Shown one piece after another: positions 25,066 through 34,372 of a stretch of 37,929 nucleotides of DNA. This stretch comes from Plebeiibacterium sediminum. GTDB taxonomy: Bacteria > Bacteroidota > Bacteroidia > Bacteroidales > Marinilabiliaceae. The DNA is taken from positions 1 through 37,929 of the forward strand of contig NZ_JAPDPJ010000057.1 in assembly GCF_026013605.1 (NCBI RefSeq), written 5' to 3'. The number at the start of each line of letters is the position of its first letter. The stretch's first letter is position 1. Under the pieces are notes generated by a model. That model saw nothing but the letters and a program-made list of their open reading frames with translations. It searched no databases and was not told the origin of the DNA. The position numbers and the translations under genes are program-made.

Positions 25066-26427
25066 TTATTTTATTATTTCAATTGCTTCTTCAATAGTCA
25101 CTAGCTGTTGATCTCCGGTAGTCATATTTTTAAGCGTAATTTTACCTGCATTAATTTCATCTTCTCCTGCCATAGCTACAAATGAAATCTCTTTTTTATT
25201 GGCATAATTCATTTGCTTTTTCATCTTTGCAGCATCGGGATATAATTCAGCTTTAATTCCTGCAGCTCTCACTTTTTGCAGCGACTTTAATGAATATAAA
25301 GCTTCCTTTTCTCCAAAATTAATAAACAACAACTGTGTTGATACAATAGACTCCTTTGGGTATAAATCTAAGGTATTCATCACATCATATATACGATCTG
25401 CACCAAAAGAAATCCCTACGCCTGAAACATCTTTTAATCCGAAAATACCTGTTAAATCATCGTATCTACCACCTCCTGTAATACTTCCGATTTGTACATC
25501 CAATGCTTTTACTTCAAAAATAGCACCGGTGTAATAATTTAATCCCCGAGCTAAAGTTAAATCCAATTCAACCTCTGTTGTAACATCTAAAGTTGATAAA
25601 TATTCAAAAACTTTTTCAACTTCATCCACTCCTTTTAAACCTGTTTCAGATTGAGCAAGAACCGTTTTTAATGTATGAATCTTTTCTGCATTAGTCCCTT
25701 CCAACTTAATTATAGGTTGTAATTTTTCAATCGCATTCTCAGATAAGTTCTTTTGTCTTAATTCTTCGTTGACTTTATCTAAACCTATTTTATCAAGTTT
25801 ATCAATAGCTACAGTTATATCAACAATTTTGTCAGCCTCACCAATAATTTCAGCGATTCCGGTTAAAATTTTGCGATTATTAAGCTTAACTACTACATTA
25901 ATATTTAAGCTCTTATAAACATCATCCACGATCTGAATCAGCTCCACTTCATTCATTAAAGAGTCAGAACCGACAACATCCACGTCGCATTGATAAAATT
26001 CTCTGTATCTGCCTTTTTGCGGTCTGTCTGCACGCCAAACCGGTTGTATTTGGTATCTCTTAAAAGGAAAAGTGATATCATTTTGGTGCTGAACAACAAA
26101 ACGGGCAAATGGAACAGTTAAATCATACCTAAGACCTTTCTCTGAAATTTGAGTAGTGGTTTTAATAGAATTCTTTTCTGTCAAAACCTGATCATTAACT
26201 TTAGATAAGAAATCGCCGGAATTTAAAATTTTGAACAATAACTTATCTCCCTCTTCACCATATTTCCCCATCAATGTAGATAGGTTTTCCATTGCAGGAG
26301 TTTCTATAGGCTGATATCCGTACTTTAAAAATACAGATTTTATGGTATCAAAAATAAAATTACGCTTCGCCATTTCAATCGGCGAAAAATCTCTGGTTCC
26401 TTTTGGAATAGCAGGTTTCTGAGCCAT
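25066..26427 (-). CDS. hisS: Histidyl-tRNA synthetase
   Basis: Class II aminoacyl-tRNA synthetase charging tRNA-His. 453 residues, normal length. It starts [13 protein letters not shown], has motif 2 in [20 protein letters not shown], the HisA box [12 protein letters not shown], motif 3 region [13 protein letters not shown] and [11 protein letters not shown], and a C-terminal anticodon-binding domain. Single-gene unit with a -7 element upstream and a two-sided terminator downstream. Confidence 0.98.
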   Translation of the reverse strand: MAQKPAIPKGTRDFSPIEMAKRNFIFDTIKSVFLKYGYQPIETPAMENLSTLMGKYGEEGDKLLFKILNSGDFLSKVNDQVLTEKNSIKTTTQISEKGLRYDLTVPFARFVVQHQNDITFPFKRYQIQPVWRADRPQKGRYREFYQCDVDVVGSDSLMNEVELIQIVDDVYKSLNINVVVKLNNRKILTGIAEIIGEADKIVDITVAIDKLDKIGLDKVNEELRQKNLSENAIEKLQPIIKLEGTNAEKIHTLKTVLAQSETGLKGVDEVEKVFEYLSTLDVTTEVELDLTLARGLNYYTGAIFEVKALDVQIGSITGGGRYDDLTGIFGLKDVSGVGISFGADRIYDVMNTLDLYPKESIVSTQLLFINFGEKEALYSLKSLQKVRAAGIKAELYPDAAKMKKQMNYANKKEISFVAMAGEDEINAGKITLKNMTTGDQQLVTIEEAIEIIK

Positions 26428-26454
26428 TATGCTATTATTTTTTTAATTGAAGCG

Positions 26455-26462
26455 CAAAGTTA
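26455..26462 (-). promoter_or_regulatory. -7 promoter element for hisS
   Basis: TAACTTTG on the minus strand fits TAnnTTTG exactly, 28 bp before the ATG. A TTG lies upstream, but with a 15-bp spacer, shorter than usual. Confidence 0.4.
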
Positions 26463-26528
26463 TTCAATTTATTTAAACAAGCATTAAAAATTAATCTACC
26501 TAATCACTAATTCTGTCTATAAAAAAGA

Positions 26529-27005
26529 CTAAATATCAAGGTGCAATTCATCCAACCATTGTTTTAATTGATATTGAGCATTTATACCACCTTCTTCCGG
26601 GGCCCATGCAGCAAAATTTTTATCATCGAGTACATTATAAGGACCATCTTTTATTTCATAAACCACAGTTCCTGGTTCCAAACCTGTGGCAGTATGCCAT
26701 TCGCCTGGTTTAATTTCAACTGCATATATTTCAGATTCAGAATCCAGAATGACATGATTAATAATAGCACCTTCTTCATTAAAAAAAATCACCAGCAGCT
26801 TCCCCTTTAAGATAATAAAAACTTCTCGTTTATCAGGATTCAGATGTGTATGTGGACGAACATATGTTCCGGGTTCAAAAGCATTTAACATACGCTGAAC
26901 AGGATCTGATTCACCATCATGATAGTTCATATTTTTTCTTCGCCGTTCACTTTTCTGAGCGTCCTTTGTTAACGACTCCAATATTTTAAAATCTATAATT
27001 TCCAT
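26529..27005 (-). CDS. WbuC-type cupin-fold metalloprotein
   Basis: 158 residues from the ATG at 27005; the frame extends to a TTG at 27029 but MEIIDFKILESL is the better start. Cupin motif 1 is RPHTHLNPDKREVFIILKG (two His and one Glu metal ligands) and motif 2 is PGEWHTATG. This matches WbuC-family proteins, named after an O-antigen locus but of unknown reaction. The C-terminal part (NFAAWAPEEGGINAQYQLKQ) fits the family. It is not in a sugar or O-antigen cluster here. Confidence 0.8.
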   Translation of the reverse strand: MEIIDFKILESLTKDAQKSERRRKNMNYHDGESDPVQRMLNAFEPGTYVRPHTHLNPDKREVFIILKGKLLVIFFNEEGAIINHVILDSESEIYAVEIKPGEWHTATGLEPGTVVYEIKDGPYNVLDDKNFAAWAPEEGGINAQYQLKQWLDELHLDI

Positions 27006-27315
27006 CTCATTAATACAATAACAATACAATACTAATTATCAACAACTTGACAACACTAAGTAAACCTCACATTACTAAAACTATTTTAAAGATTAAAAGG
27101 TTTAAAAATAGCAGCATACAGACAACCATTTCCTAAAATTATCTCTCAAATTTCGAATATAAAATTCATTTAATCTAAAAAAATCATTCACTCAAAAATA
27201 ATTCAATATAGTTCATCACTAAATGCCAACTTTTAGATAAGCAATAAGTAAAAGTAGAAAAAGGTTTTTGAATTCGGTTTTAATAGTAAATATTAAACCT
27301 CAAGGTTGAGAAAGA
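27006..27315. other. Intergenic region before the cyclase pair
   Basis: About 310 AT-rich bases between divergent genes. Near the right end there is a long weak hairpin (27276-27299, arms GGTTTTAATA/TATTAAACC) and a dyad AACCT-CA-AGGTT (27296-27307) just before the cyclase ATG. No exact TAnnTTTG promoter was found. Confidence 0.5.
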
Positions 27316-28443
27316 ATGGATACTGTGAAGATTTTAGCGATAGGTAATGATGCAATAAACATGCATATCATTAAAAGCAGACTACTTGAGTTTAGTGATG
27401 ATTGGATGATTTTTAATACTAATTGTGACGATGCTCATTCTGAAATAAACAGAAGTAGGTACAACCTTATTATTATTGATTGCGAGAAACCCTCTGAAAG
27501 TTTAATTCATAAAATTGGAGAAATTAAGCAATCTATAAAGAACTATAATACTCCTGTTTTAGTATGTATACAAGAGTGCTCTCCTGCTGAAATAGAAGAA
27601 ATACTTGAAATAGGAGCTCTTGATTTTATTAGAAAACCTTTTAAATCTATTGAATTATTTGCAAGAGTAAGAACTGCATTAACATTATCAAGTACAATAG
27701 AAAAACTAGACAGACAAACACACATTATTAATGAGGGACAACATAAAATGGAGGAAATGCTTAACGGCCTTATTCCTACCGAAATCATTAATGAAATAAC
27801 CCAATATGGTGAATCTAAACCTAAAAAATACAGAGATGCCTCTGTTTTATTTGTCGATTTGGTAGACTTTACTCAAAAATCAAGAAGATTATCGCCTAAA
27901 ATAGTTATTGATGAATTATCGGATATTTTTACTGAGTTTGACAAAATTGTAAAAAGAAACAATTGTACCAGAATTAAAACAATGGGTGATGGATATTTGG
28001 CTGTTTCAGGTATACCCACACCAAACCAGGAGCATGTTTATAATATGATCAAAGTAGCCTCAGACATGCGGGAATACCTAATGCAAAGAAACTTAATCAA
28101 TAATGTTAAATGGGATGTAAAACTTGGAATTAATTCCGGAGAAGTAATTGGTAGTGTATTGGGAAACAACAATTACCTGTTTGATGTTTTTGGTGACACA
28201 GTTAATGAAGCTGCAAGATTAGAGAGTGCTTGCGAACCTAATCAAATAAATATTTCACGTTCTACTTATTTACTTGCACGAGATAAATACAGTTTCATAG
28301 AAAGGCTTCCGCAAGATATTAAAGGCATTGGTAAACGAAGAATGTACTATTTAAAGTCAACTATTAATCCCTTAGATATTAAAAAATCCGAACACAATAA
28401 AAACAGACTTGGTGTGTTAATTGAAAAATTGTCTGCCAATTAA
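27316..28443 (+). CDS. Class III adenylate cyclase with degenerate receiver domain
   Basis: 375 residues. The N-terminal receiver fold (1-120) keeps the phospho-acceptor position (D55) and K107 but has lost the acidic pair (G10-N11) and the Thr/Ser (I85), so normal phosphorylation is unlikely. A linker helix (125-155) leads to a class III cyclase domain (about 165-345) with both metal aspartates (D181 in FVDLVDFT, D225 in GDGY), adenine-specifying K221 and D290, and transition-state N297/R301. This predicts ATP as the substrate and cAMP as the product. The stop lies 19 bp before the ATG of its paralogue, so the two are co-transcribed. Confidence 0.9.
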   Translation: MDTVKILAIGNDAINMHIIKSRLLEFSDDWMIFNTNCDDAHSEINRSRYNLIIIDCEKPSESLIHKIGEIKQSIKNYNTPVLVCIQECSPAEIEEILEIGALDFIRKPFKSIELFARVRTALTLSSTIEKLDRQTHIINEGQHKMEEMLNGLIPTEIINEITQYGESKPKKYRDASVLFVDLVDFTQKSRRLSPKIVIDELSDIFTEFDKIVKRNNCTRIKTMGDGYLAVSGIPTPNQEHVYNMIKVASDMREYLMQRNLINNVKWDVKLGINSGEVIGSVLGNNNYLFDVFGDTVNEAARLESACEPNQINISRSTYLLARDKYSFIERLPQDIKGIGKRRMYYLKSTINPLDIKKSEHNKNRLGVLIEKLSAN

Positions 28444-28462
28444 TTTTCCTCTTAATAAAACG

Positions 28463-29587
28463 ATGGTACAAGACTCTATTAAAATCCTTATTGTAGATGA
28501 CATGTCTATAATCATAGACATTATCATTTCACATTTAGATGAAATGGGACAAAATTTCATTTACTTAAAAGCAAGCAACGGACGTGATGCCTGCAAAATA
28601 GCACTTCAGTCTAATCCTGACTTAATAATTATGGACTGGGAAATGCCTAAAATGACAGGTATTGATGCGCTCAGTCTGCTAAAAAAGAAAGAACAAACCA
28701 AAAATATCCCGGTAATCATTTCTTCTGGTTTTTCTGATGCAAAAAATGTAAGGCAAGCACTTGAAACCGGTGCCATTGATTATATCAGAAAACCTATTGA
28801 TCCAATTGAATTAATAGCTCGGGTAAGATCTGTACTTGCTTTAAGCAGCAGTATAAATGCCTTAAGACAAAAGCAAATTGAACTTGAACGCGAGCAAGAG
28901 AAAGTTGAAAAAATACTTAAAGGTATTATTCCTGAAAAAATATTTAATGAAGTAAAAGAATCTGGCTATTCAAAACCTCAACGTTATAAAAATGCCAGTG
29001 TAATGTTTACTGATCTGGTTGGATTTACTCAGAAAACATGCTGTATGTCTCCCAAGAGACTAATTGATGAGTTGAATGATATCTTTTCAGCATTTGACAG
29101 AATAATCAGTAACCATAATTGTACTCGCATTAAAACTATTGGCGATGGTTATCTTGCTGTTAGTGGTTTACCACAATCTGACGAAAACCATGCAATTAAT
29201 TTAGTATGTGCAGCTATTGATTTTAGAAATTATATTATCCAAAGAAACAAAACACATCGAACAAATTGGGAAATAACCATTGGTATTAACAGTGGTGATA
29301 TTATTGGAAGTTTAATTGGATATGAAAATTACCTGTTTGATATTTTTGGCGAAAATGTAAATACAGCATCCAGAATTCAAGGTCAGTGTACCCCAATGGA
29401 TATTGCGGTGAGTGAGTCCACCTACAACCTTACTAAACATGCCTTTAATTATCAAAGTAAGGGAGTTGTTAATCTTAAAGGAATGAGAGGCATTCAAATA
29501 TACAATTTCCTAAACAATAGAATTGAGGCAATCGGTTCAGATTGCATAGTTGAAAGTCAATTAAAGAAAAAAGAGTTGGTTAAATAA
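28463..29587 (+). CDS. Class III adenylate cyclase with intact receiver domain
   Basis: 374 residues from the ATG at 28463 (the frame opens at TTG 28421, inside the previous gene; CTTAATAAAACG precedes the ATG). The receiver is canonical: D12-D13, D58 in IIMDWEMP, S87/S88 and K110. The linker (about 135-155) is a charged coiled coil. The cyclase domain has metal D184 and D228, specificity K224 and D293, and N300/R304. It is a close paralogue of the preceding protein with the same domain order; heterodimers are possible. Its stop codon lies inside the terminator hairpin. Cytosolic. Confidence 0.92.
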   Translation: MVQDSIKILIVDDMSIIIDIIISHLDEMGQNFIYLKASNGRDACKIALQSNPDLIIMDWEMPKMTGIDALSLLKKKEQTKNIPVIISSGFSDAKNVRQALETGAIDYIRKPIDPIELIARVRSVLALSSSINALRQKQIELEREQEKVEKILKGIIPEKIFNEVKESGYSKPQRYKNASVMFTDLVGFTQKTCCMSPKRLIDELNDIFSAFDRIISNHNCTRIKTIGDGYLAVSGLPQSDENHAINLVCAAIDFRNYIIQRNKTHRTNWEITIGINSGDIIGSLIGYENYLFDIFGENVNTASRIQGQCTPMDIAVSESTYNLTKHAFNYQSKGVVNLKGMRGIQIYNFLNNRIEAIGSDCIVESQLKKKELVK

Positions 29588-29597
29588 CCAACTCTTT
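29570..29597. terminator. Bidirectional terminator overlapping the end of the second cyclase gene
   Basis: A 13-bp perfect stem (29570-29582 with 29585-29597) containing the cyclase stop codon. On the minus strand it is followed by TTTTTTCTTT and serves ettA; the plus-strand T tract is weaker. Confidence 0.82.
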
Positions 29598-29605
29598 ATA
29601 TTATA

Positions 29606-31291
29606 TTACTTCATAAGTTTCTTATACTTAATTCGCTTTGGAGTAATATCTCCTAATCTTCTCTTTTTGTTCTCTTCGTATTCAGAGAAAGACCCTTCAA
29701 AATAGTAAACTGTTGAATCTCCTTCAAAAGCAAGAATATGAGTTGCGATACGATCCAGGAACCATCTGTCGTGCGAAATAACAACTGCACATCCGGCAAA
29801 ATCTTCAAGACCTTCTTCTAAAGCTCTTAATGTATTAACATCAATATCATTAGTTGGCTCATCCAGTAAAAGTACGTTAGCTTCTTCTTTTAAAGTCATT
29901 GCCAAATGCAACCTGTTTCTTTCTCCTCCAGAAAGTACCCCGCATTTCTTTTCCTGATCTCCTCCAGTAAAATTAAATCTTCCAAGATAAGCTCTGGCAT
30001 TAATCTCTCTGCCACCCATTTTGATGGTTTCCTGACCTTCAGATACTACTTCATAAACAGATTTATTATCATCGATTGATTCATGAGACTGATCAACATA
30101 TCCTACTTTTACTGTTTCTCCAACCTCAAAAGAACCTTTATCTACATTTTCCAATCCCATAATCATCCTGAATAAAGTAGTTTTACCCGCTCCATTAGGA
30201 CCAATTACTCCAACAATACCATTCTTAGGTAAAAGAAATTCCAGTTCCTCAAATAACAAACGTTCCTCAAAACCTTTAGCTACTCCATGCGCTTCAATCA
30301 CCTTATCACCAAGTCGAGGACCATTAGGAATGAAAATCTCCAGTTTTTCTTCTTTTTGTTTTACATCCTCATCCATCAGTTTATCATAGGCAGAAAGACG
30401 GGCTTTAGATTTAGCATGACGCGCTTTAGGCGCCATTCTAACCCATTCCAACTCTCGTTCTAATGTTTTTCTACGCTTTGAAGCTGTTTTTTCTTCCTGC
30501 TCCATACGTTTTGTTTTCTGCTCAAGCCATGATGAATAGTTTCCTTTCCATGGAATACCCTCACCTCTGTCTAATTCAAGAATCCATCCTGCAACATTAT
30601 CCAAAAAGTATCTATCGTGAGTAATTGATATTACAGTTCCTTTATATTGTTGTAAATGTAACTCCAACCACTGAACAGACTCTGCATCCAAATGGTTAGT
30701 AGGCTCATCCAGTAATAATACATCCGGCTCTCTTAATAACAAACGGCACAATGCCACACGTCTTCTTTCTCCTCCAGATAAATACTTAACCTGCTTGTCT
30801 TCGTCCGGACAACGAAGCGCATCCATGGCTATATTTAGTTTGGTATCTAAATTCCAGGCATCATACTGATCAATCTTTTCCTGTAATCTGGCCTGCTCAT
30901 CCATTAAAGCCTGCATCTTATCCGGATCTTCCAATACTTCGGGATCAGCAAATTTTTCATTTACCTGATTATAAGCATTCAGAACATCAACAACTTCCTG
31001 CACACCTTCTTCCACAACCTGCTTAACCGTTTTATTCTCATCCAAAACGGGTTCCTGTTCCAGATACCCTACCGAATAATCCTGAGAAGCAACAACATCT
31101 CCCTGAAAGTTTTTATCAATACCGGCAATAATCTTCATTAAAGTAGATTTACCGGAACCATTCAAACCAATAATTCCAATCTTTGCTCCATAGAAAAAAG
31201 AAAGGTATATATTATTTAAAATCTTTTTTTTGGGGGGAACAACTTTACTCACCCCTACCATCGAAAATATAATCTTTTTATCGTCTGACAT
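29606..31291 (-). CDS. ettA: ABC-F protein EttA (energy-dependent translational throttle)
   Basis: 561 residues with two ABC ATPase domains. Domain 1 has Walker A GLNGSGKST and signature LSGGERRR; domain 2 has GPNGAGKTT and LSGGERNR. Both have the LLLDEPTN Walker B, and no membrane segments are present. The inter-domain linker (KTKRMEQEEKTASKRRKTLE) is highly charged. The start (KIIFSMVGVSKVVPPKK) and end (DITPKRIKYKKLMK) match EttA, which binds the ribosomal E site and gates the first elongation step according to ADP/ATP. A -7 element lies upstream. Confidence 0.95.
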   Translation of the reverse strand: MSDDKKIIFSMVGVSKVVPPKKKILNNIYLSFFYGAKIGIIGLNGSGKSTLMKIIAGIDKNFQGDVVASQDYSVGYLEQEPVLDENKTVKQVVEEGVQEVVDVLNAYNQVNEKFADPEVLEDPDKMQALMDEQARLQEKIDQYDAWNLDTKLNIAMDALRCPDEDKQVKYLSGGERRRVALCRLLLREPDVLLLDEPTNHLDAESVQWLELHLQQYKGTVISITHDRYFLDNVAGWILELDRGEGIPWKGNYSSWLEQKTKRMEQEEKTASKRRKTLERELEWVRMAPKARHAKSKARLSAYDKLMDEDVKQKEEKLEIFIPNGPRLGDKVIEAHGVAKGFEERLLFEELEFLLPKNGIVGVIGPNGAGKTTLFRMIMGLENVDKGSFEVGETVKVGYVDQSHESIDDNKSVYEVVSEGQETIKMGGREINARAYLGRFNFTGGDQEKKCGVLSGGERNRLHLAMTLKEEANVLLLDEPTNDIDVNTLRALEEGLEDFAGCAVVISHDRWFLDRIATHILAFEGDSTVYYFEGSFSEYEENKKRRLGDITPKRIKYKKLMK

Positions 31292-31327
31292 TTTTATAAA
31301 AAATTAAATCATCATTAATATTTCACG

Positions 31328-31335
31328 CAAATTTA
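31328..31335 (-). promoter_or_regulatory. -7 promoter element for ettA
   Basis: TAAATTTG on the minus strand matches TAnnTTTG exactly, 37 bp before the ATG. No well-spaced -33 TTG is visible. Confidence 0.4.
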
Positions 31336-31364
31336 ATTCAAATTATTGCAAAAAAAGCATAAAA

Positions 31365-31391
31365 AAACCTTGCTGCAAAACAACAAGGTTT
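31365..31391 (-). terminator. Terminator after the 281-residue secreted protein gene
   Basis: An 8-bp stem AAACCTTG (31365-31372) with CAAGGTTT (31384-31391), followed on the minus strand by a run of T. Confidence 0.78.
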
Positions 31392-31412
31392 AATATGTGA
31401 ATATCTGTTTTT

Positions 31413-32258
31413 TTATTTTGCCATAGCCTTTAAATCACTCTCTAACAAACCATCTCGATTTTTTGGAGTTACCATGTGCCAGTCGAAATAATAAAATTGT
31501 GAATCTGCAGCCCCAATTACTATTTTATAACAACGAGCTTTGTATTTAGTACCTTCTGGTCCTACTTTGTGCAAATACACAACATCCGGGTCTTTATTTT
31601 CAATAGCTTTTGCAACCTCTTCCTGAGTTACAATTTCTACATGATAAGGATAAATGCTTTGTATTTTGCTTAAAGTATTAACTTCTGTTGTTAAATCCTC
31701 TTTTACCAATAAAAGCTTTTTGTTGTTTAAGCTCTGTACATTTTTATTGTAATACTTAAACATGTTTGCATTTATAATCTTAGGATTTTGAGATACCAAT
31801 TTTACATGATCTTGCATAAACTTAATAAATCCTTCCATCTTATAGGCATAACTATCATCTTCAACTCTTAGATAAGATAACGGAATAGAACATAAATCAG
31901 GCATATCTGTAATTGAATACACATCTTTACCCATTAACAAACTAACAAAAGTATAACGAGCTTTAGTTTTATCCTTATCAAAAGTTACTGTTGAAGTAAC
32001 AATAAATGAATAGGATGGATCACGACGTTTTTCATCAAATTCAGCATGAGAAATAATTTCATAATCTGTAATATTCCAAACTCTTGGCATTACTTTCTTA
32101 ATCATAAAATTAAAATCTGAAAGTGGATTATCATCTAAAACCACATAGGTTTTAGTATTAAAAAAATCCTGATAATCCTTTTCTGAAGGAATATTCTTTT
32201 GAGCTGACACAGCAATTGTCAACATTAAAAATACCAGATTTACCAATACTCTTTTCAT
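31413..32258 (-). CDS. Secreted protein of unknown function
   Basis: 281 residues with a signal peptide (MKRVLVNLVFLMLTIAVSAQ). I do not recognise a named domain. The body alternates strands and helices; notable stretches are VVLDDNPLSDFNFMIKKVMP, an RYTFVSLLMGKD strand, and a C-terminal beta part (KARCYKIVIGAADSQFYYFD). Cysteines are few. It looks like one of the exported proteins conserved among Bacteroidales with no known role. It has its own terminator and stands alone upstream of ettA; no link to the neighbouring kinase-like gene is visible. Confidence 0.7.
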   Translation of the reverse strand: MKRVLVNLVFLMLTIAVSAQKNIPSEKDYQDFFNTKTYVVLDDNPLSDFNFMIKKVMPRVWNITDYEIISHAEFDEKRRDPSYSFIVTSTVTFDKDKTKARYTFVSLLMGKDVYSITDMPDLCSIPLSYLRVEDDSYAYKMEGFIKFMQDHVKLVSQNPKIINANMFKYYNKNVQSLNNKKLLLVKEDLTTEVNTLSKIQSIYPYHVEIVTQEEVAKAIENKDPDVVYLHKVGPEGTKYKARCYKIVIGAADSQFYYFDWHMVTPKNRDGLLESDLKAMAK

Positions 32259-32609
32259 TACTTAAATATTTAATTCAAATTACTTATTCTAAAATTATAT
32301 TACCCTTTAAAAACGTAAATTATTAAAATGAGTTATAGTTTTCTTAAGAAATTTACAAAAAACATTTAGAATTCATCAATTCAACAATCATTTAATATTA
32401 TATATCAATATTTTACAACACAAGTAACTTTCACACATCAACACCTCGCACTTTTTAGACTAATAATATTGTTATAATTCAATTATATATTGCATCTTCG
32501 TTATAAAATTTGTTTGTTAATTACCGAACCTATTTTTAATTTATACGTAAAAACAGTACTTTTTAATTAAAAGCCTGAACACTATATATCAATAATTGAA
32601 TTGAACACA
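32259..32609. other. Intergenic region before the hybrid pseudokinase gene
   Basis: About 350 very AT-rich bases between divergent genes. No credible frame, RNA gene or strong repeat is seen. TATAAAATTTG near 32502-32512 is only a near match to the -7 consensus. Confidence 0.5.
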
Positions 32610-34349
32610 ATGAAGTTTTTAAATAAATTCTTACTACTATTTACTTTTGATCAAGAGGAAAAACTTGAAGTTGAAACTAAAACAACCCTATTATTCACCA
32701 ATGTTTTAAACTTCTTTTTGTTTGTCATCGTTTTTATTGAAGGCATTATTTCTTTACTCGAAGAAAATCTATTTTTTGCAGGCCCATTGTTGTTTTTCAG
32801 TATATTATTTGCTTTTAACTATTTATATACTGGAAGAAAACCCAATTCTCTTTTTTACAAAGAGGTGCTTTTTACTTTTATCAGCTTAACATTTACATTT
32901 TTCATCATATTTGGAGGCCCTACAAATGTAAATATCATTTGGCTTGGTACTTTCCCGTTCATTTCAATTAATTTATTTGGACGAAAAAATGGCTCTATTT
33001 ATTCATTTGCCATGTTCCTGTTTATGATTATTGACTTTATTGTTTTAAGTCAAATAATCCCAGGAGCCATTAATTATAGTTTCAATTTAGAGATTCTGTT
33101 TTCAATTTACTTTATATTCTCATTTATCATTGCTTACACTCTAAAATTTATATTTACAGAGGTAATGCTTACCAAAGAAAGAGCAATGATTAACTCACAG
33201 AATAGCAAAAATTCAAAAGAGGAACAAATTTCAGATCTTTCGCGACAAATTAGAACACCGCTAAGTAATATTACCGGAATACTTGATATTTTAGGCAAAA
33301 CAAATCTTACTGATGATCAGCGAGATTACATTAACACAATTCATGCCTCTGCCAATAACCTTGTAAATGTGGTAACCAATATGGTTTCAACTTCAAAATC
33401 AGGATTAAAACCTGCTATTGAGGAAGAAATTAGTTTTAACTTATATGCCACGTTAAACAATACCATCAGACTATTTTCAGAAAACAATACCAAACAAAAA
33501 TTCAGTTTGTCATTTTCAGCCGACATACCAACAACAATGACTGGAAATGCCATTAAAACAAAACAAATATTCCTGAATATTTTAAATGGTATCGCTAAAT
33601 ATAATATTGCAGAACAGAAGCATATTGGCATTGAAGTTTCCAGAACCAATACAATGCCTGGTAATGTTGAGTTAAATTTTAAAATAATCAGCACAGGAAA
33701 CATACCTTTCCCTAAAGAATATAAATCAGAAGATTCATTATATAAAAATGATGTTTTAAGATTAAATACATCTAAACACATTCAATTTTTAGAGCTTGGA
33801 TTAACTCAAAAGTTAATTGAACAAGATGGACACACCTTACTCATCCATCCTGATATAGAAGAAACTACCTTTGAGTTCGGCATTACATTTAAAGAAAACA
33901 AACAAAGTATATCTATTCAAAATCTTAAAGATAAGATTTCAAATACCGAGTCATTCTACAAACCCTCAGTTGATATTAAGAATGCAAACATCTTACTTGT
34001 TGAGGATAACTTTAGCAACCAACAAATTATCATTCTTTATATTAAGAATGAAGTGAATAAAATAGAAGTGGCTTATAATGGTAAAGAAGCACTGGATAAA
34101 TTTGGGAAAGCCAAATATGATCTGATTCTTATGGATGTGCAGATGCCTATTATGGATGGTTTTAAAGCTACACAAAAAATCAGGGAGATTGAAAAGAGTA
34201 CAAACACTCATACACCAATTATTGCAGTAACAGCAAATGCATTTCCTGAAGATAAAGAGAGATGTATTTCTTCAGGTATGGATGATTATATCAGTAAACC
34301 ATTTCAACCTGAAGACCTGATTGGAAAAATCAAACATCACTTAAGTTAA
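32610..34349 (+). CDS. Membrane hybrid histidine-kinase-like protein lacking the phospho-histidine (pseudokinase), with intact receiver
   Basis: 579 residues from the ATG at 32610. Six membrane helices fill about 25-185. The dimerisation helix follows with the H-box written as LSRQIRTPLSNI: the usual SHEIRTP histidine is R212 and the Glu is Gln. The ATPase part is also eroded: the N-box reads LNILNGIAKYN, the G1 box STGNIP replaces DTGIGI, and the G2 glycines are replaced (FLELGL). The C-terminal receiver is canonical (E465-D466, D509 in LILMDVQMP, T541, K563). So autophosphorylation is not expected, but the receiver could accept phosphate from another kinase or an Hpt protein. It lies convergent with the PPDK_N-receiver gene. 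Confidence 0.88.
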   Translation: MKFLNKFLLLFTFDQEEKLEVETKTTLLFTNVLNFFLFVIVFIEGIISLLEENLFFAGPLLFFSILFAFNYLYTGRKPNSLFYKEVLFTFISLTFTFFIIFGGPTNVNIIWLGTFPFISINLFGRKNGSIYSFAMFLFMIIDFIVLSQIIPGAINYSFNLEILFSIYFIFSFIIAYTLKFIFTEVMLTKERAMINSQNSKNSKEEQISDLSRQIRTPLSNITGILDILGKTNLTDDQRDYINTIHASANNLVNVVTNMVSTSKSGLKPAIEEEISFNLYATLNNTIRLFSENNTKQKFSLSFSADIPTTMTGNAIKTKQIFLNILNGIAKYNIAEQKHIGIEVSRTNTMPGNVELNFKIISTGNIPFPKEYKSEDSLYKNDVLRLNTSKHIQFLELGLTQKLIEQDGHTLLIHPDIEETTFEFGITFKENKQSISIQNLKDKISNTESFYKPSVDIKNANILLVEDNFSNQQIIILYIKNEVNKIEVAYNGKEALDKFGKAKYDLILMDVQMPIMDGFKATQKIREIEKSTNTHTPIIAVTANAFPEDKERCISSGMDDYISKPFQPEDLIGKIKHHLS

Positions 34350-34372
34350 TACCATTACTTATTTCAATTTTA

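Noticed and set aside
28421-28463. Overlap of the two cyclase genes by 23 bases
   Set aside because: The overlap exists only if a TTG start is used; the ATG at 28463 gives the normal receiver N-terminus and a 19-bp gap.
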